Assembly: GCA_944381485.1 (NCBI GenBank)
Contig: CALWLI010000018.1
Location: 43,924 to 107,923 of the forward strand
From: an uncultured Lachnospiraceae bacterium
GTDB lineage: Bacteria; Bacillota; Clostridia; Lachnospirales; Lachnospiraceae
Reading direction: 5' to 3'
DNA length: 64,000 bases
This document shows positions 59,862-64,000 of this stretch, piece after piece. Below the pieces are notes generated by a model. That model saw only the letters and a program-made list of their open reading frames with translations. It was not told the origin of the DNA and did no database searches. Every line of letters starts with the position of its first letter. Positions within the stretch are counted from its first letter, which is position 1. The translations under genes and the position numbers were made by a program.

Positions 59862-60809
59862 TCATCCTATGCGGGCTTTTCTCTCCCTGAATTCCGCAAT
59901 TACAACAGCCATAAGGAGCATTGCACCCGTTATAAACTGCTGATAGTATGATGATACACTCATTATCGTAAGTCCGTTCCTTATCAGCCCCATAAGAAAC
60001 ACAGCTATCACTGTGCCGAAGAGGTTTCCCTTGCCTCCGTGAAGGGCCGTTCCTCCCATTATGACGGCGCATATTGCGTCCATCTCCATATTAAGACCTG
60101 CGTTTGCCTCAGCGCTGTTAAGTCTCGCAGTCACTATGATCCCTGATACTGAGGCAAGTGCCCCCATCATAGCGAAAACCGATATGCGATAAAACCATGT
60201 CTTTACCCCACACCGTTTAAGAGCCTCAGCATTTCCTCCCAGGGAGGACACATAGCTTCCCCATTTCATAAAGAAGAACAGGGGTACCATCAATGCCGTA
60301 ATAACAAAGGCAGCGGTAACGCCTGATTCCATGCCGAAAATATCTCCGCAGCCTATGGCTCTGAAGCTTTCCGGAAGCTTTGTTATGGGGATTCCCTGTG
60401 TGACTATGAGGGAAAGACCTCTGTACATGTAGGAGCTTGCAAGAGTAATGATAAGCGCGTTGATGCGCGTCAGGTATATAAGGCTCCCGTTAACAGCTCC
60501 CATCAATGTCCCTGTAAGTATGCCGATGAGGATGCAAAGTTCAACCGGAAGCTCCGCCTTCAGGGCTTTAGCCATACAGACAGCACTGAAGGACATTATG
60601 GAGCCCACGGAGAGGTCTATAGCTCCGGAGGCTATTACACACATCATCCCTACCGCCAATATCATGCGGTATGAATTTGCCTCAAGGATATTGACTACAT
60701 TTTTCCATGAATAAAATGAAACTGTCTCTATGGAAAGAAATACGGAAACAGCAAGGCAAAAGCACAGCAGTAAAGCCGGCGCTGAAATCTCTCGACGTAA
60801 GTAATTCAA
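59862..60809 (-). CDS. Ribose-type ABC transporter permease
   Basis: A 315-residue RbsC-like permease with eight or more helices and the family motifs GAIDLSVGSIMSF and AVIMGGTALHGGKGN. The start is set at TTG (NYLRREISAPALLL), six bases after GGGAGG. Longer frames reach into the ATPase gene. It pairs with the single-domain ATPase upstream and the binding protein downstream. Confidence 0.9.
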   Translation of the reverse strand: MNYLRREISAPALLLCFCLAVSVFLSIETVSFYSWKNVVNILEANSYRMILAVGMMCVIASGAIDLSVGSIMSFSAVCMAKALKAELPVELCILIGILTGTLMGAVNGSLIYLTRINALIITLASSYMYRGLSLIVTQGIPITKLPESFRAIGCGDIFGMESGVTAAFVITALMVPLFFFMKWGSYVSSLGGNAEALKRCGVKTWFYRISVFAMMGALASVSGIIVTARLNSAEANAGLNMEMDAICAVIMGGTALHGGKGNLFGTVIAVFLMGLIRNGLTIMSVSSYYQQFITGAMLLMAVVIAEFRERKARIG

Positions 60810-60831
60810 TATTATCCTCCCTGCTTTCGGT

Positions 60832-61575
60832 CTAGTTAAGCCTCTCATCCTCGCGCCGCAGTATGAGCTCCCTGAGTTCTTCAGGGGAAGTCTCGGACGC
60901 GGCCACACTTGCCAATATCTCTCCCGCTCTCATCACATAAATGTGATCTGCGATCTCAAAAACCTGATTCAAATTGTGACTTATTATCAGCTGAGCCATA
61001 CTCTTCTCCTTGAGAAGCTTCAGCATATTCACAGTCCTTCTGCTCTCCTGTATTCCCATGGCGGCAGTCGGCTCATCCAAAAGAAGAAGCTTTCCGGGCC
61101 GCCTCAGAGCTCTTGCTATGGCCACTCCCTGCCTCTGTCCCCCTGAAAGGTTTCTCACAGGCTCGGAAAGGTCCGGAATGCTCACTCTTATCTCCTCAAG
61201 AAGGCGCGCTGCCTCCTCTCTCATGGCTTTCCTGTCGAGAAATATGCCTCTCATCATCTCATCTCCGAGAAAGATATTTTCGACGCTGTCTTTACAGTTA
61301 TCAAGAGAAAGATCCTGATACACAGTACGTATGCCTGCAGCTATTGCGTCGGATACCGTGAGGAAGCTGTGCTTTTTATCCCCTATCCTTATCTCCCCAC
61401 TGTCAGGCCTTAAAGAACCCGAAAGTATCTTTATAAATGTGGATTTGCCGGAGCCGTTATCTCCGACTATTGCAGTGATCCTGTCGGATTCCACATCTAT
61501 TGAAACATCTCTTAAGGCCTTTATATGCTGAAAACTCTTATATATATGCTCTGCTGAAATAAGCTTTTCCGCCAT
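60832..61575 (-). CDS. ABC transporter ATP-binding protein, single-domain sugar type
   Basis: A 247-residue ATPase with Walker A GDNGSGKST (about residues 37-45), signature LSGGQRQ, and Walker B LLLLDEPTAAMG. Most ribose-type importers use a double-length ATPase of ~500 residues; this is a single domain as in FrcA-type systems. It starts three bases after the yedE stop, so it is in one transcript with yedE. Confidence 0.92.
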   Translation of the reverse strand: MAEKLISAEHIYKSFQHIKALRDVSIDVESDRITAIVGDNGSGKSTFIKILSGSLRPDSGEIRIGDKKHSFLTVSDAIAAGIRTVYQDLSLDNCKDSVENIFLGDEMMRGIFLDRKAMREEAARLLEEIRVSIPDLSEPVRNLSGGQRQGVAIARALRRPGKLLLLDEPTAAMGIQESRRTVNMLKLLKEKSMAQLIISHNLNQVFEIADHIYVMRAGEILASVAASETSPEELRELILRREDERLN

Positions 61576-61578
61576 TAT

Positions 61579-62652
61579 TTATTTCCCTTTTTTAGGCATA
61601 AATCCGATAATAAATGTAATTATGATGCATACGATAAGTGCGATCTTTCCTGCAGCTGCAGGTCCACCTACAGCTTCCGCCGATGCTGCCGATGAGGCAA
61701 GTCCGAAATTGTGGCAGAATGCGGCACCCACAAAAAGTCCAAGGAAGGTGACAGCTGCATCGGATGAGCCCTGTCCTGCAAGTATTATCTGTCTTAAAGG
61801 GCATCCTCCTGCCAGCACACCTGCAAAGCCCACAGCATATAAGCCGAGGAAGTTCCATATGTGCTGAGCGTGAGCTACAGGCTGTCCTGCAAAGCCTACA
61901 GTAAACTTGCCGAGAGCTATATTTCCCACAAGCATAACCACAAAAAATCCTGCAAGTATAGCGAAAAGATCAAGGTTCCCCATAAGGATCACGTCCCTTA
62001 TTCCACCTATGGTACACATTCTTATTCTCTGCGCAACTATTCCGAATATGATGCCGGCTGCCAGTGCAAGAATAACAGGAGCGTGCATTGAACCGGGACC
62101 TGACTCACTGAAAGCAAAAAGTGCCGGAACAAGCACTGAAAGTGCAAAGAGGAATACCCATGCTATGGGAAGCACCGCACCTGAAAGGGCTCCGGTCTCA
62201 TGAGAGCGGCCAAGAGAAAAGCCCCTCTTCAGTGCCAGAGTACCTGTAAATATTCCTGCCACAAATCCCAAAGCTCCCACGTAGGCATTGAGATCCCCCG
62301 CAGCCATCCTTATGATCATCCTGAGAGGGCATCCGAGGAATACAAGAGCTCCTACCATCATGATAAAGCCTAAGATAAAGCGTATCATAGGTGAAGATCC
62401 TGCTGTCGAGCGATATTCTTTTGTGACAAGGGAAATAATAAATGCTCCCAAAAGAAGTCCTGCTATCTCAGGCCTCATATACTGAACGATAGCCGCCTGG
62501 TGGAGCTTCATGGCTCCTGCTGAGTCACGTATAAAGCAGGCAATACAAAACGCCATATTGCCGGGGTTGCCTGTTGCCGCAAGAATGACGGCAAGTACAC
62601 CAAGTATTGCTCCCGAAATAAGGAGCGTAGTCTTATTTTTTGCCAAATCCAT
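61579..62652 (-). CDS. yedE: YedE family putative selenium transporter
   Basis: A 357-residue membrane protein with about nine to ten helices. It has the YedE/YeeE-type cysteine motifs in two halves: GCPLRMIIRM and GGCPLRQIIL, plus CTIGGIRD. YeeE relatives import thiosulfate; YedE proteins co-occur with selenium metabolism genes and are proposed selenium transporters. It is the first gene of the operon, with a strong promoter. Confidence 0.88.
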   Translation of the reverse strand: MDLAKNKTTLLISGAILGVLAVILAATGNPGNMAFCIACFIRDSAGAMKLHQAAIVQYMRPEIAGLLLGAFIISLVTKEYRSTAGSSPMIRFILGFIMMVGALVFLGCPLRMIIRMAAGDLNAYVGALGFVAGIFTGTLALKRGFSLGRSHETGALSGAVLPIAWVFLFALSVLVPALFAFSESGPGSMHAPVILALAAGIIFGIVAQRIRMCTIGGIRDVILMGNLDLFAILAGFFVVMLVGNIALGKFTVGFAGQPVAHAQHIWNFLGLYAVGFAGVLAGGCPLRQIILAGQGSSDAAVTFLGLFVGAAFCHNFGLASSAASAEAVGGPAAAGKIALIVCIIITFIIGFMPKKGK

Positions 62653-63009
62653 CTCTCATATCCCCTTTTCTTTGATTATAGTTTACCCGGGTTTTCAACA
62701 ATTTGTAATTTATCACCCATAAATCCCAGTGTCAAGCCGACTAAAATTGTATAATTTGCATTAAAAATCCCTTTTTTATGCAACATTTTTAAAAACTGTA
62801 ACTTTTTGTAAACACTTTTGCACAGAGAGCATAAAAAGACCTGTTTTGTAATGATTTTGACTCTTTTTGAGGTTTTACCCCCGGGTTTTTTATCGCATTT
62901 TCGTCAAGTAAAAATCAGACTATATTTATTAAATAATGAAGTCTTATTTGACTTTACTCCCTCCCTGTCATATATTAGTCATATATTTAAACAGAGAGGG
63001 GATAAAAGT
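62653..63009. promoter_or_regulatory. Intergenic region with divergent promoters
   Basis: Leftward (yedE): TTGACA (62730-62735), 17 bases, TAAATT (62707-62712). Rightward (DUF4234 gene): TTGACT (62948-62953), 17 bases, TATATT (62971-62976). The middle is AT-rich with T runs and no gene. ACCCGGGTTTT near 62682 and ACCCCCGGGTTTTTT near 62877 look alike, but no structure was resolved. Confidence 0.65.
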
Positions 63010-63378
63010 ATGATAAGCAGAAAAAATATAGGGCTTTGCATTCTGTTCAGCATAATCACCTGTGGCATTTACAGCCTTTACTGGCTCTACTGCCTGGCTG
63101 ACGACTTAAATAAAGTGGATCCTGAGACAAATCAGACCTCGCCCGGAATGGTGCTTCTTTTCTCAATAATCACCTGTGGTATATACACACTCTATTGGTT
63201 TTATCGGGCGGGGGAAAAGATAAACAGACTTCATATGAGAAACAATGATCCCTCAGGAGATCTTCACATTCTCTACCTTGTTCTTGGAATATTCGGTCTG
63301 GGAATAGTCAGCTATGCATTGATACAGTCTGAGTTTAATAAGATAGCTGACAGAGACACTTTGGGCAATGTACAGTAA
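63010..63378 (+). CDS. DUF4234 membrane protein with internal duplication
   Basis: A 122-residue membrane protein of unknown function. The segment LFSIITCGIYxLYWxY occurs twice (about residues 10-26 and 49-65), each spanning one membrane helix; a third helix follows. The ATG has GAGAGGGG upstream and a clear promoter. It overlaps the DUF2752 gene by 11 bases, so the two are probably made together. Confidence 0.8.
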   Translation: MISRKNIGLCILFSIITCGIYSLYWLYCLADDLNKVDPETNQTSPGMVLLFSIITCGIYTLYWFYRAGEKINRLHMRNNDPSGDLHILYLVLGIFGLGIVSYALIQSEFNKIADRDTLGNVQ

Positions 63379-63787
63379 TAAGAATGATGATTTAAAATTA
63401 AAGAAAAAGAGAACAAGGCAGCTTATTTTGACAGGCTGCCTGTTTTTATTGTCAGGTCTTTTGTATCTTATTTTTATAAATGTAACAGGCCTTGCTGTCC
63501 CCTGCCCCTTTCATGCTCTCACAGGGCTTAAATGCCCGGGATGTGGGATCACGACCATGATACTGGCAATCTCTAAGGGAGATCTCGCCTCAGCCTTTAA
63601 GGCTAATTCGGTTCTGTTTGTACTGTCTCCTGCGATCTTATATCTCATAGTCAAGGGCATAATGGTTTATATCGGCTCCGGCAGCTCGGCAGCTGAAAAG
63701 ACAGGCCTAAGCAGAACAGATGATACGCTGTGCCGCCTTCTCATCGCAATATTTATCATATGGGGGATACTGAGAAACATCTTATGA
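63368..63787 (+). CDS. DUF2752 membrane protein
   Basis: A 139-residue protein with the DUF2752 motif CPFHALTGLKCPGCGITTM after the first membrane helix. It has three predicted helices, and the Cys-rich loop could bind a metal or form disulfides. Function unknown. DUF4234-DUF2752 pairs are common in Firmicute genomes. Confidence 0.85.
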   Translation: MYSNKNDDLKLKKKRTRQLILTGCLFLLSGLLYLIFINVTGLAVPCPFHALTGLKCPGCGITTMILAISKGDLASAFKANSVLFVLSPAILYLIVKGIMVYIGSGSSAAEKTGLSRTDDTLCRLLIAIFIIWGILRNIL

Positions 63788-63803
63788 AAAATAAAAAGCA
63801 CGA

Positions 63804-63831
63804 AAAAAACCGCCCTCTCGGCGGTTTTTTT
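63804..63831. terminator. Bidirectional terminator between the DUF2752 gene and rpmF
   Basis: AAAAAACCGCC and GGCGGTTTTTT pair around a five-base loop, with T runs on both strands. It serves both convergent genes. Confidence 0.9.
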
Positions 63832-63855
63832 AATCCTCATAAAGGCGGGACCTGA

Positions 63856-64000
63856 TTAGTCCTCAACCTTGATTATCTCTCTCTTGTTGTAGCTTCCGCA
63901 GCTCTTGCACACCATGTGAGGCATAACAAGTGCGCCGCACTTACTGCACTTTACAAGATTGGGTGCGCTCATCTTCCAGTTAGCTCTGCGGCTGTCTCTT
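63856..64000 (-). CDS. rpmF: 50S ribosomal protein L32, C-terminal part (5' end outside window)
   Basis: The visible 48 codons read RDSRRANWKMSAPNL, then a zinc-ribbon pair CSKC and CKSC, and end KREIIKVED. This is the C-terminal part of L32 of the four-cysteine type. The start lies beyond the window. In most Clostridia plsX follows rpmF directly; here about 6 kb separate them. Confidence 0.95.
   Translation of the reverse strand, partial: RDSRRANWKMSAPNLVKCSKCGALVMPHMVCKSCGSYNKREIIKVED

Noticed and set aside
62682-62892. Two similar ACCC(CC)GGGTTTT elements as a regulatory repeat
   Set aside because: They differ in length and have no consistent position relative to the two promoters; chance similarity is likely.

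Overview
The window looks like a chromosome segment from a low-to-moderate GC Gram-positive anaerobe of the class Clostridia, most likely Lachnospiraceae-like. Three things suggest this: strong AAGGAGG ribosome binding sites with several TTG starts, an elongasome/sepF-lspA-rluD block, and the Firmicute order rplU-rpmA-obgE-yhbY-nadD-yqeK-rsfS plus ylxM-ffh-rpsP-khpA-rimM-trmD-rplS-lepB-rbgA-rnhB-yraN. This placement rests on gene order and protein motifs only; no database search was possible. I saw no rRNA, CRISPR array, insertion sequence or prophage.

Layout. 0-13.5 kb (+ strand): the end of miaA, a PLP enzyme, radC, the rod-shape genes mreC-mreD-PBP2-rodA, mgsA, a DacA-like carboxypeptidase, a small P-loop protein, a HlyD-like protein, sepF, lspA and rluD. 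13.6-19.9 kb: a large cell-wall-anchored protein with acidic repeats, an NlpC/P60 hydrolase and a tyrosine recombinase (-). 20-23 kb: a GntR/ABC operon with clear operators, and a TtcA-like tRNA thiolase. 23.2-38 kb (- strand): a long housekeeping block of ribosome assembly, translation, DNA repair and protein targeting genes. 38-50.5 kb: an accessory metabolic island. 50.5-57.8 kb: clc, ftsY, smc, rnc and plsX. 57.9-63.8 kb: tRNA-Gly, a selenium/sulfur-type operon and two small membrane proteins. The window ends inside rpmF.

Two blocks interrupt otherwise conserved neighbourhoods. The island at 38-50.5 kb lies between ftsY and ylxM-ffh. It has two divergent operons: a UGSC-like two-domain protein, an FAD oxidoreductase, and ubiD-ubiX-lpdD on one side; a TAXI-TRAP importer and a second, nearly identical FAD oxidoreductase on the other. 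Two divergent LysR regulators follow. The simplest reading is uptake of an organic acid, FAD-dependent oxidation or reduction, and prenyl-FMN-dependent (de)carboxylation. The substrate is unknown, and this is the best candidate for an undescribed system. The FAD genes form a roughly 1.5 kb inverted repeat around the transporter and promoter region, so gene conversion or inversion is possible. The second block lies between rpmF and plsX and contains yedE, a complete ribose-type ABC importer, tusA and a DUF3343 gene in one apparent operon. This suggests uptake of a selenium- or sulfur-containing small molecule.

Smaller points of interest are a methylglyoxal synthase with Gln in place of the catalytic Asp, an L27 that lacks the cleavable Firmicute extension in a locus that also lacks the Prp protease gene, a near-leaderless ylxM promoter, and an L21 with a Lys/Ala-rich tail.
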